From positions 1-8,452 of the forward strand of contig JAFTXB010000287.1 in the NCBI GenBank assembly GCA_017461825.1: DNA of 8,452 nucleotides, written 5' to 3'. The stretch comes from Clostridia bacterium (lineage in GTDB: Bacteria > Bacillota > Clostridia > Oscillospirales > CAG-272). Below, in pieces: positions 1 through 5,970 of the stretch. How positions within the stretch are numbered: the first letter of the stretch is position 1; every line of letters begins with the position of its first letter. A program made the translations under genes and the position numbers. The notes under the pieces are model-generated. The model was not told the origin of the DNA, did not search any database, and saw nothing but the letters and a program-made list of their open reading frames with translations.

Positions 1-1
1 C

Positions 2-151
2 CCTGCCCATGTCATCGAAATGAAAAATGGGATTCCGCAAATTGACCGCAAAAAATGTATTACATGCTTCTGTTGTCAAGAATTCTGCCCCGTAGGTGCC
101 ATGAAGGTACATCGTCCTTTGATTGCAAGAATATTGAATCAAACAAAATAA
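2..151 (+). CDS. C-terminal fragment of a 4Fe-4S ferredoxin-type protein, probably DUF362 class
   Basis: Only the last 49 codons are in the window; the reading frame is open at the left edge and ends at TAA 149-151. The fragment contains one 4Fe-4S binding motif, C-x2-C-x2-C-x3-C-P (cysteine codons at 56, 65, 74 and 86, with an extra Cys at 71), followed by VGAM and a basic tail ending in VHRPLIARIL. A single ferredoxin cluster followed by a short basic helix at the extreme C-terminus is typical of clostridial DUF362 proteins, whose N-terminal domain lies upstream and cannot be seen. The role would be electron transfer or cluster-assisted redox chemistry; no specific reaction is known to me. 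It is followed after 11 bases by a strong terminator, so it ends its transcription unit. Another ferredoxin-domain protein is possible, because only the iron-sulfur part is visible. Confidence 0.75.
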   Translation, partial: PAHVIEMKNGIPQIDRKKCITCFCCQEFCPVGAMKVHRPLIARILNQTK

Positions 152-162
152 TAATTTCAAAA

Positions 163-197
163 GTCCGTATCGCCTCGCACGATACGGACACTTTTTT
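163..197. terminator. Bidirectional intrinsic terminator
   Basis: A perfect 10-bp stem (GTCCGTATCG at 163-172 with CGATACGGAC at 180-189) has a 7-base loop and is followed by six T residues at 192-197. On the opposite strand the same hairpin is followed by TTTT. It therefore suits both the ferredoxin-type gene ending at 151 and the convergent dehydrogenase ending at 229. Confidence 0.9.
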
Positions 198-228
198 ACG
201 GCAATACCGCAAATTTGCGGCTGTTGCC

Positions 229-1176
229 TTAATCAATTCTGTTTCTTTTTCCGCCGTTTAAAAATTCACGGATATTTTCTGCCATTTCTTCCATCAAGCG
301 TGAGCGGGTTTCAAAGCCCCCCCATGCCATATGAGGTGTCAAACATACATTTGGCAGAGTTTTGATCTCCCAAAACGGATGCTTTTCTGTCATAGGCTCC
401 GTACTGTATACATCAACACCAAGACCGCCAATCTTGCCTTCTTTCACAGCATTTGCCAATGCAGCCTCATCGGTCACGGCACCTCGCGCCACATTGATTA
501 CAATAGCATTGGGCTTTAATATAGAAATGTGAAATTCATCAAGTAGCCCTCGCGTTGAATCGTTTAACGGTGTGTGGATCGACAAAATATCCGATTCGCG
601 GCAAATACGTTCAAAATCAACGCATTCCCAACCGTCGATCGGGGTTCTCTTGTTGACAAGAACACGACAGTCCAAGGCTTTTGCAACTCTGCCAACCTGC
701 TTTCCAATATTTCCAAAACCGACGATTCCCCATGTCTTGCCCGCAATCTCATGATAAACAGGTGTAAGACAGTTTGCAACCCCACGTGCGGCATAGCGTC
801 CGTCAGCGACATAAGTTGAATATTCTGACAAATGGGTGATGAGTGAAAGTGCCATCGATACAGTCACTTGTGCCACACTTTGGGTCGAATATCCGACAAC
901 ATTGCAAACGGCTATATTGCGTTTTTTACAATACTCAAGATCTATATTGTCAAAACCGGTCGCCGCAATGCAAATCAATCGTAAAGACTCTGCCGAAGAA
1001 AGATTTTCAGCATTGAGTTTTACTTTGTTGACGATCACTACCTCCGCATCCGAAATATGTGAAGCGACATCCATTGGCTGTGTATTACCGTAAACGGTGA
1101 CATTGCCAAATTCACAGAATCGCTCAACCGTTAGATCCCGTCCAAGTGTTTCAAAATCCAAAAAGGTAATCTGCAT
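229..1176 (-). CDS. D-isomer-specific 2-hydroxyacid dehydrogenase (glycerate dehydrogenase-like)
   Basis: The product is 315 residues, the usual family length. It should reversibly reduce a 2-keto acid (hydroxypyruvate, glyoxylate or similar) to the D-2-hydroxy acid with a nicotinamide cofactor in the cytoplasm. The Rossmann glycine motif GFGNIG is at residues 153-158. The catalytic triad is complete: Arg231 in NVARGAV, Glu260 in STEP and His282 in TPHMAWG. The TPHxAWG ending and the NI-EFL-GG tail resemble HprA-type glycerate dehydrogenases. The residues after the second Rossmann strand are N175-K176-R177 instead of the Asp usual in NAD-specific members, which hints at NADPH use. I chose ATG at 1176 because GAGGA (1183-1187) sits 6 bases upstream and a sigma-A promoter lies behind it; the reading frame extends 70 codons further but runs through the promoter. 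It is monocistronic, convergent with the left-edge gene and divergent from ireB. Exact substrate is not determinable. Confidence 0.93.
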   Translation of the reverse strand: MQITFLDFETLGRDLTVERFCEFGNVTVYGNTQPMDVASHISDAEVVIVNKVKLNAENLSSAESLRLICIAATGFDNIDLEYCKKRNIAVCNVVGYSTQSVAQVTVSMALSLITHLSEYSTYVADGRYAARGVANCLTPVYHEIAGKTWGIVGFGNIGKQVGRVAKALDCRVLVNKRTPIDGWECVDFERICRESDILSIHTPLNDSTRGLLDEFHISILKPNAIVINVARGAVTDEAALANAVKEGKIGGLGVDVYSTEPMTEKHPFWEIKTLPNVCLTPHMAWGGFETRSRLMEEMAENIREFLNGGKRNRID

Positions 1177-1207
1177 ATTCAGTCCTCGTTTCTGTATTTC
1201 TGTAATA

Positions 1208-1236
1208 AGTATATCGCAAAATCGACCGTTCGTCAA
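1208..1236 (-). promoter_or_regulatory. Sigma-A promoter of the 2-hydroxyacid dehydrogenase
   Basis: Read on the minus strand, TTGACG (1236-1231) and TATACT (1213-1208) are separated by 17 bases, close to the sigma-A consensus. The -10 element lies about 30 bases upstream of the start codon at 1176, giving a short leader. It does not overlap the divergent ireB promoter, so the two can fire independently. Confidence 0.8.
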
Positions 1237-1286
1237 GTCCTGCACCATAAAAAAACACGCAAAAAAGAAATATTTGCAAAAAGGAC

Positions 1287-1315
1287 TTGAAAAAAAGCTT
1301 TTTATCATATATAAT
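1287..1315 (+). promoter_or_regulatory. Sigma-A promoter of the ireB-ribF-dac operon
   Basis: TTGAAA (1287-1292) and TATAAT (1310-1315) are 17 bases apart in an A/T-rich region, a near-consensus sigma-A promoter. The start codon of ireB follows 45 bases downstream of the -10 element, and no other promoter of this quality is seen before ribF or dac. Confidence 0.82.
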
Positions 1316-1347
1316 AGAAGAAGAGACTCGATATTAGATACCCTTTT

Positions 1348-1353
1348 AGGAGG
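1348..1353 (+). promoter_or_regulatory. Ribosome binding site of ireB
   Basis: AGGAGG, a perfect Shine-Dalgarno sequence, ends 6 bases before ATG 1360 and fixes that start. Confidence 0.85.
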
Positions 1354-1359
1354 AAATGT

Positions 1360-1605
1360 ATGAATACAGAAAATAATGAGTTGCATTATGCGGACGAGCT
1401 ATCTTCAACTCGCGAAATTCTTCGAGAAGTTTATAACGCTATGAGCGAAAAAGGATATAACCCAATTGGACAGATCGTTGGATATCTTTTATCCGAAGAT
1501 CCCACTTATATCACCAATTATAATAACGCAAGATCGCTGATCCGAAAAATCGATCGCGACGAGTTAATGGCAGAACTGGTCAAAAATTATCTGGAGTTGA
1601 ATTGA
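1360..1605 (+). CDS. ireB: IreB family regulatory phosphoprotein (UPF0297, YrzL-like)
   Basis: The product is an 81-residue protein of the IreB/UPF0297 family. Diagnostic stretches are TREILREVYNAMSEKGYNPI (17-36), the QIVGYLLSEDPTYI block (38-51) and the ARSLIRKIDRDELMAELVKNYL block (57-78), covering essentially the whole family profile. In Enterococcus faecalis IreB is a small dimeric cytoplasmic protein phosphorylated by the PASTA-domain Ser/Thr kinase IreK and acts as a negative regulator in cephalosporin tolerance. Here the N-terminal extension carries candidate phospho-acceptors Thr3, Ser15, Ser16 and Thr17; which is used is unknown. It is the first gene of the operon. In many Firmicutes ireB sits beside ruvX and a DUF1292 gene; here its partner is ribF, starting one codon after the ireB stop and in the same frame. 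No kinase gene is in the window. Confidence 0.94.
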   Translation: MNTENNELHYADELSSTREILREVYNAMSEKGYNPIGQIVGYLLSEDPTYITNYNNARSLIRKIDRDELMAELVKNYLELN

Positions 1606-1608
1606 TCC

Positions 1609-2553
1609 ATGCAGAATTTGCAATGTATTTTCCTTCAAGATATGAGTACTGTTTCCATCCCAAAATCGGCAATTTTGTGTCTTGGAAATTTTGATGGTGT
1701 ACATTTGGCACATCAAGCACTCATCAGGCGCGCCAAGGAGTTGCGTGACTTGCAATCAAAGGATTCCGTATGCGGCGTTTTTTGCTTTCGTGAACCTTCT
1801 TGGAAGTTTCTCCTCTGTGATCCCCCAAAACAGCTTTGTACACTGGAACAAAAACTGAATGCTTTTCGAGCTGCAGGCGCCGAATATGTGTATTTAGCTG
1901 ATTTTCCAAGTCTGTCGACGCTTTCTCCAATCGAATTTCTTCAACAGATCCTCGTGAATGGGTGTCATGCAGTTGGAGCGGTGTGCGGCTTTAATTATCG
2001 CTTTGGAAACAAGGGGGCCGGATCCCCAAATGATCTTCTCCGTTTTTTCGGGAAGAATGCGACCGTCGAGCGTGAGATCCTTCAAAACGGTCAACCGATT
2101 TCCTCTACGCGAATTCGTTATCTTTTAAAAGAAGGCGACATCGAAACCGCAAATCATCTACTGGGACGACATTACGCCTTTACCGCAAAGGTGGAACACG
2201 GAAAAGCGCTTGGAAAAAAGCTTGGTGCTCCCACTGTTAACCAAAATTTTCCAAACGAGCAGCTCATTCCTCGCCGAGGCGTTTACGTAACCAAATGTTC
2301 GTTCAACGGTGTTTCTTATCATGGAATATCAAATGTTGGTATCCATCCAACCGTCGATACAAACGCTCCCATCAATTGTGAAACCTATCTCCTTGATTTT
2401 GAGGGCGACTTATATGACCGAGAACTTACGGTTGAATTTTTGCACTTTATTCGTCCCGAACAGCATTTTTCATCAAAAGAGGAACTAATAAAGCAAATCG
2501 GCATTGATATTCAAATTGCGCGTACCTTCCACGAAAAGGAGGCAAAAAAATGA
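1609..2553 (+). CDS. ribF: Bifunctional riboflavin kinase / FAD synthetase
   Basis: The 314-residue product has both RibF domains and normal length. It converts riboflavin to FMN and then FMN to FAD in the cytoplasm. The N-terminal adenylyltransferase domain (about 20-175) carries LGNFDGVHLAH (25-35), GFNYRFG (127-133) and the ISSTRIR motif (164-170). The C-terminal flavokinase domain (about 186-308) carries GKKLGAPTVN (202-211), GVY (224-226), NVGIHPT (242-248) and the catalytic ETYLLDF block (258-264, Glu258), followed by EFLHFIRPEQHF. The nucleotidyltransferase motif reads HLAH where the family usually has HxGH. ATG 1609 lies one codon after the ireB stop, in the same frame; GGAG (1593-1596) inside ireB is 12 bases away, so initiation probably depends on coupling to ireB. 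Met12 is a less likely alternative start. The stop overlaps the dac start as ATGA. Confidence 0.96.
   Translation: MQNLQCIFLQDMSTVSIPKSAILCLGNFDGVHLAHQALIRRAKELRDLQSKDSVCGVFCFREPSWKFLLCDPPKQLCTLEQKLNAFRAAGAEYVYLADFPSLSTLSPIEFLQQILVNGCHAVGAVCGFNYRFGNKGAGSPNDLLRFFGKNATVEREILQNGQPISSTRIRYLLKEGDIETANHLLGRHYAFTAKVEHGKALGKKLGAPTVNQNFPNEQLIPRRGVYVTKCSFNGVSYHGISNVGIHPTVDTNAPINCETYLLDFEGDLYDRELTVEFLHFIRPEQHFSSKEELIKQIGIDIQIARTFHEKEAKK
2537..2542 (+). promoter_or_regulatory. Ribosome binding site of the carboxypeptidase gene
   Basis: AGGAGG lies 7 bases before ATG 2550, inside the last codons of ribF. It fixes the start and allows strong independent initiation despite the ATGA overlap. Confidence 0.85.
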
Positions 2554-3944
2554 CAAAACAATCACGCATTCTCCTTCCTTTTCTTTGCGTACTGTTATGC
2601 ATCACTTTCTCTGTCTGCCCTGCATCGGCTGAAGAGGCTTCTCTTCCCAACATGGAAGAAGCATCTGCTGTTTATTTTTATCATCTTGATTCAAAAACGC
2701 TTGTTCTCTCAAAAAACACGCAAACTGTCCTCTGTGCCGGCTCAACTCCTAAAATCATAGCAGGCTTAATCGCTTGTGAAGCACTTTCCGAACGCTTAAA
2801 CGAAGAGGTTACCGTCACATCTGAAATGGTCGCAACGTCGGCAGGCTACCGTTACTTTATTAAAGCAGGAGATGTTCTGTCTGTTAAAGATCTGCTTTAC
2901 ATCGCGCTTTGCGGAAGCTACAACGACGCTTACGACATTCTTGCTCATATAATCAGCGGATCATTATCCTCGTTTGTTGATCTTATGAACGAAAAGGCAC
3001 ACTCTCTTGGTGCCAAGAATACGCATTATACAGATCCAAGCGGAATATCCGACAGTTCAGTAACCACCGCGGAGGATATGGCAACGATCGCTCGCGAAGC
3101 TTATCAAAATGAGATATATATGACAGTCGTTTCAACCGTAAAATATGAATTTGGAGGGAGCCTCAAGCTCGAACCATCCCAAATATACAACCGTAATGCG
3201 CTCATTGCTTCTAATCGAACCACACTCTATTATAACAGCATTTGTCGCGGAATGAACGCAGGTTATACCGAACGAGGCAAAAGCTGCGTTATAACAGTTG
3301 CAGACAACGGTAAAGAACGTTATCTGTCAATCGTTATGGGCGCGCCTGAAACAGATGATTGCAACTATGGTTATACTGTAACAAATAGATTGATCGATTG
3401 GGTCTATGAAACTTACACTTATCTGGATGTTGTTTCCCCCGATACGGTCATTTGTAAGATTCCTGTCACTGTTTCTGATTTTACAACCGAGATTGAAGTG
3501 CGTACAAAAGATACTCTCCCCTATTATCTCCCCAAAAATGCCGAAATAGGCAAGGAGATCACCTACAGTGTGCGATTGATCAACACCGAGCTTGAAGCCC
3601 CTGTTGCGGACGGACAAATGGTGGGATACGTAGCGGTGCTTTATAACGGTACAAAAATAGGCACCCTTCCGATCTATACATCGGGAACAGCAGAGCGAAG
3701 TAGCTTTGTCAGCAATCTTTTGAATCTCAAAAATCTAACGCAAAACCGAGTTTTCGTTTCCGGTACGATCTTCTTTGTAACAGTTTTACTCGCATGGATT
3801 ATCACAGAATATGTTCTTTACCGTCGCAGACATCACAAATGGGACAAATATTTTAGTTCTACAATGACCCCCTCTGCTGATGTACTTAAACCCAAGGCAA
3901 AAAATGAGCAAGACCTACACAAAAATGACAAGCTACCTCGCTAA
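2550..3944 (+). CDS. Secreted, membrane-anchored S11-family D-Ala-D-Ala carboxypeptidase-like protein
   Basis: The 464-residue protein resembles DacF/PBP5-type low-molecular-weight penicillin-binding proteins, which remove the terminal D-Ala from peptidoglycan stem peptides outside the membrane. A signal peptide (1-27, ending in PASA before EE) is followed by the serine peptidase domain (about 36-270). The active-site tetrad SxxK is S65-T-P-K68 and SxN is S123-Y-N125 within GSYNDAYDIL. TDPSGI (161-166) is the usual substrate-side motif. The third motif, normally KTG in a GxKTGYT context, reads N236-A-G238 in GMNAGYTERGKSC, so its Lys is lost. A PBP5-like C-terminal beta domain (about 290-385) precedes a hydrophobic segment (403-420), then a basic stop-transfer RRRHHK and a 35-residue cytoplasmic tail; the family often has an amphipathic anchor instead. 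It is the last gene of the operon. The fold is clear; activity with the altered motif is uncertain. Confidence 0.88.
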   Translation: MTKQSRILLPFLCVLLCITFSVCPASAEEASLPNMEEASAVYFYHLDSKTLVLSKNTQTVLCAGSTPKIIAGLIACEALSERLNEEVTVTSEMVATSAGYRYFIKAGDVLSVKDLLYIALCGSYNDAYDILAHIISGSLSSFVDLMNEKAHSLGAKNTHYTDPSGISDSSVTTAEDMATIAREAYQNEIYMTVVSTVKYEFGGSLKLEPSQIYNRNALIASNRTTLYYNSICRGMNAGYTERGKSCVITVADNGKERYLSIVMGAPETDDCNYGYTVTNRLIDWVYETYTYLDVVSPDTVICKIPVTVSDFTTEIEVRTKDTLPYYLPKNAEIGKEITYSVRLINTELEAPVADGQMVGYVAVLYNGTKIGTLPIYTSGTAERSSFVSNLLNLKNLTQNRVFVSGTIFFVTVLLAWIITEYVLYRRRHHKWDKYFSSTMTPSADVLKPKAKNEQDLHKNDKLPR

Positions 3945-3972
3945 TACAAGGTAGCTTGTCATTTCGTTTTTT
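3923..3972. terminator. Convergent bidirectional terminator enclosing a stop codon
   Basis: A perfect 16-bp stem pairs 3923-3938 with 3949-3964 around a 10-base loop, followed on the plus strand by TTTTTT (3967-3972). On the minus strand the stem is followed by a T run derived from the A residues at 3921-3925. The TAA stop of the carboxypeptidase gene (3942-3944) lies inside the loop, and the T run abuts the stop codon of the convergent transporter gene. It serves both transcripts. Confidence 0.92.
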
Positions 3973-5545
3973 ATGCTTTTTCTTTCTTTTTGCCAACCAG
4001 ATAGATACCGCTCAAAATGATTGCGAGCAATACCAAACCAATTGTTAAGGTGATAACGGCAGATAAACCATAGCCCATTCCGCTTCCGACTACTGCGCCG
4101 GCAATCAAATATGCAACAAACGAGATGATCGCGCATAATGAGGCGTACGGCAACTGTGTCTTAACATGATCAATGTGGTTACACTGCGCTCCCGAGCTTG
4201 CCATAATTGTTGTATCGGAAATCGGAGATACATGGTCACCGTAAACCGAACCTGCAAGTATTGCCGAAATTGCGAGAATAACGGTAGGCTCAAGACCTGT
4301 TCCGAGAATCGAGGTTGCAACCGGGATCAAAATACCAAAGGTGCCCCACGACGTACCGGTTGCAAAGCTGATTCCGCACGCAATAAGGAAGAAGATAGCA
4401 GGAATCAACGCATTTGCAAGACCGCTGTTTGCAAGATTGCTCATATTGGTCTCAACAAAAGCCTGTGCATCAAGATAGCCGCCCTTTGCTCCCATAATGC
4501 CGCTAAGTGTCCATGCGAAGATAAGAATCAAAATAGCAGGAACCATAGAACGGAAGCCCTTGGACAAGCTGTCCATGCATTGGCTGAAATTAAGTGCCTT
4601 AGTAGCAATAAAAATGATAAAAGTCAAAATCAACGCGATCACCGAGCCAACGCCAAGTGAAATACCAGCGTCGCAATTGGAAAACGCTTCGATAATGTTT
4701 CCTGACTGAAGCTCAGAAACCATATTACCGTCCCAATCATAGAAGAAACCGTTGTAGATCATAGAGCCTACGCAACATACGATCAAAAGAACGATAGGCA
4801 ATACAAGATGCCATACCTTGCCGTTTGGCTTTGCATTGAGGTCAATGTCCTCGGAAGGAAGTTCAGTCTCGCCAGCCAAAAGATCTCCTGTTTCTTCGGC
4901 AATCTTCTGGTTTCGTTTCATCTTGCCAAAATCGATTTTCAAAATTACTATTGAAATCATCATGACAAGCGTCAAAATGGCGTAAAGATTGAACGGGATC
5001 GTCATGATAAAGGTCATGATCGCATTATCGCTGTCAAGAAATCCGCTGACAGCCGCCGCCCACGAGGAGATCGGTGCAATGATGCACACGGGAGCAGCTG
5101 TGGAGTCGATGATGTACGCCAGCTTGGAACGGCTGATGCGATACTTGTCGGTTACAGGTCTCATAACTGAACCAACAGTGAGGCAGTTGAAATAGTCATC
5201 CACGAAGATCAGACAGCCGAGCGCAATGGTGGAAAGCAGAGCGCCCTTTTGCGATTTCAGGCGTCTGGATGCCCATTCGCCATACGCACGGGTGCCGCCC
5301 GTCTGCGCGAGGATAACGGCAAAGATACCGAGCACAACGAGGAATACCAATATTCCGCCGTTTTCACCCAGTTTTTCTGCCATCAGCATGATGAGATAGG
5401 AAAATGCGTTCATCGGGTTTCCGTTAGTGAACAATAGTGCACCTACCAAAATTCCGATAAAGAGTGAAGGATATACCTTCTTTGTCAGCAATGCCAGCGC
5501 AATTGCTACGATTGCGGGCAAAAACGCCCAAAAGGTTCCGGACAT
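3971..5545 (-). CDS. NhaC-family antiporter-type transporter, lysine-riboswitch controlled (LysW-like)
   Basis: The 524-residue, highly hydrophobic membrane protein has about 11-12 predicted transmembrane segments and NhaC-family hallmarks: FVDDYFN (114-120) followed by the conserved RPVTDKYRISRSKLAYIIDSTAAP region, the SFATGTSWGTFGILIPVA region in the second half, and GDHVSPISDTT (436-446) followed by CNHIDHVKTQLPYA. A hydrophilic loop around residues 215-245 separates the two halves. The family usually exchanges Na+ and H+, sometimes with an organic solute such as malate or lactate. The leader holds a lysine riboswitch; comparative work on L-box regulons assigned such NhaC-like proteins (LysW) as candidate lysine transporters, so lysine uptake is a reasonable inference, not a proof. 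ATG 5545 is chosen because AAGGAG (5553-5558) lies 7 bases upstream and the next residues form the first membrane helix. The frame continues upstream through the riboswitch, which is not coding. It is a single-gene unit. Confidence 0.92.
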   Translation of the reverse strand: MSGTFWAFLPAIVAIALALLTKKVYPSLFIGILVGALLFTNGNPMNAFSYLIMLMAEKLGENGGILVFLVVLGIFAVILAQTGGTRAYGEWASRRLKSQKGALLSTIALGCLIFVDDYFNCLTVGSVMRPVTDKYRISRSKLAYIIDSTAAPVCIIAPISSWAAAVSGFLDSDNAIMTFIMTIPFNLYAILTLVMMISIVILKIDFGKMKRNQKIAEETGDLLAGETELPSEDIDLNAKPNGKVWHLVLPIVLLIVCCVGSMIYNGFFYDWDGNMVSELQSGNIIEAFSNCDAGISLGVGSVIALILTFIIFIATKALNFSQCMDSLSKGFRSMVPAILILIFAWTLSGIMGAKGGYLDAQAFVETNMSNLANSGLANALIPAIFFLIACGISFATGTSWGTFGILIPVATSILGTGLEPTVILAISAILAGSVYGDHVSPISDTTIMASSGAQCNHIDHVKTQLPYASLCAIISFVAYLIAGAVVGSGMGYGLSAVITLTIGLVLLAIILSGIYLVGKKKEKA

Positions 5546-5552
5546 AAAGTCT

Positions 5553-5558
5553 CTCCTT
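5553..5558 (-). promoter_or_regulatory. Ribosome binding site of the NhaC-family gene
   Basis: AAGGAG on the minus strand lies 7 bases upstream of ATG 5545. It decides the start against a longer in-frame reading that would translate the riboswitch. Confidence 0.85.
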
Positions 5559-5570
5559 AATATAGATTTC

Positions 5571-5608
5571 AAAGGAAAAGAAAAGCCGCGAATGAAACAC
5601 ATCCGCGG
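5571..5608 (-). terminator. Riboswitch expression-platform terminator
   Basis: On the minus strand CCGCGGATG (5608-5600) pairs with CATTCGCGG (5594-5586) in a 9-bp stem with one G-U pair and a TGTTT loop, followed by CTTTTCTTTTCC. It sits between the lysine aptamer and the ribosome binding site, as expected for control by premature termination. A competing 6-bp pairing is visible: CGGTAA near the 3' end of the aptamer (5652-5647) against TTACCG (5611-5606), which covers the first three bases of the terminator stem and could act as antiterminator. Confidence 0.85.
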
Positions 5609-5631
5609 TAAAGAGTGACCTCTTTTATCAC

Positions 5632-5790
5632 GAATAGCGCTCCACATTACCGTGACAGCCGGCGGAATATTCTCCCGACAGCCAACCCGACCCTCCCAAA
5701 GCCTTGGATCGAATTTCGGCAACACATCCTTTCACGCACGGCTGCTTTAAACCGTTGTGTGCGCTACTGATCTGCATTGCACCTCTATCC
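5632..5790 (-). ncRNA. Lysine riboswitch (L-box) aptamer
   Basis: The minus-strand leader matches the L-box consensus in order. GGATAGAGGTGC opens the aptamer at 5790. Then come CAGTAGC, GTGAAAGG, a GTTGCCGAAA block, GGTTGGCTGTC, the GGCTGTCACGG block and the closing GTGGAGCGCTATTC. The outer stem P1 is GGATAG (5790-5785) with CTATTC (5637-5632). The motifs AGAGGTGC, GCCGAA, CTGTCA and GGAGxGCTAT are the most conserved parts of the family. The aptamer of about 159 bases is slightly shorter than the common 170-180. It binds free L-lysine; with the downstream terminator this predicts that lysine switches the transporter gene off. The conserved core includes the residues that form the ligand pocket at the five-way junction; individual helices were checked only by eye. 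Confidence 0.93.
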
Positions 5791-5802
5791 TTTGTTACAA
5801 AA

Positions 5803-5831
5803 ATTATAACACTCTTGTGTCATTCTGTCAA
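5803..5831 (-). promoter_or_regulatory. Consensus sigma-A promoter of the riboswitch-transporter unit
   Basis: On the minus strand TTGACA (5831-5826) and TATAAT (5808-5803) are separated by exactly 17 bases, a perfect sigma-A promoter. Transcription should begin near 5795, only a few bases before the aptamer. Such a strong promoter fits a unit whose output is set by termination rather than initiation. Confidence 0.92.
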
Positions 5832-5911
5832 GTGTTTTTTTAATTTTATGTAGAAAATTTGAACTTTTTCCATATTTTTTTTCGAAAAGAGTGCTAATTT
5901 AGAAAAAGCTA

Positions 5912-5940
5912 TTTACTTTTCGGTACTTTTTCGGTATAAT
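5912..5940 (+). promoter_or_regulatory. Likely promoter of the DUF6472-like gene
   Basis: TATAAT (5935-5940) is perfect and TTTACT (5912-5917) lies 17 bases upstream as a 4-of-6 match to the -35 consensus. The spacer and -10 region contain a direct repeat TTTTCGGTA (5917-5925 and 5928-5936). The start codon follows 30 bases after the -10. Confidence 0.7.
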
Positions 5941-5970
5941 AATATCAATACAAAAGTGCAGGTGAAAAGA

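Larger units (their letters stand above)
5546..5970. other. Intergenic control region between the NhaC-family gene and the DUF6472-like gene
   Basis: This 425-base gap holds, from left to right, the riboswitch terminator, the lysine aptamer and the minus-strand consensus promoter, then the plus-strand promoter of the small gene. The A/T-rich stretch at about 5832-5911 between the two promoters contains no coding sequence I can support. Confidence 0.85.

Noticed and set aside
55..261. Plus-strand frame of 68 codons over the left-edge terminator
   Set aside because: It reads through the terminator hairpin and overlaps the ferredoxin-type fragment in another frame.
1177..1386. N-terminal extension of the dehydrogenase frame by 70 residues
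   Set aside because: It runs through two promoters and the ireB ribosome binding site, and the family begins at the MQITFLD start.
4166..4660. Plus-strand frame of 164 codons inside the NhaC-family gene
   Set aside because: It is a Cys/Asn/Lys-rich shadow of the transporter codons, with no ribosome binding site or recognisable domain.
5546..5725. N-terminal extension of the NhaC-family frame (60 extra residues)
   Set aside because: The extension is the lysine riboswitch and terminator read as protein; ATG 5545 has a proper ribosome binding site and begins the first membrane helix.
5889..5897. GAGTGCTAA, half of a CIRCE (HrcA operator) element
   Set aside because: The matching TTAGCACTC half is absent at the required 9-base distance, and the neighbouring genes are not chaperones.
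5956..5970. GTG start five codons upstream for the small protein
   Set aside because: No ribosome binding site precedes it, whereas AGGTGA is well placed for ATG 5971.
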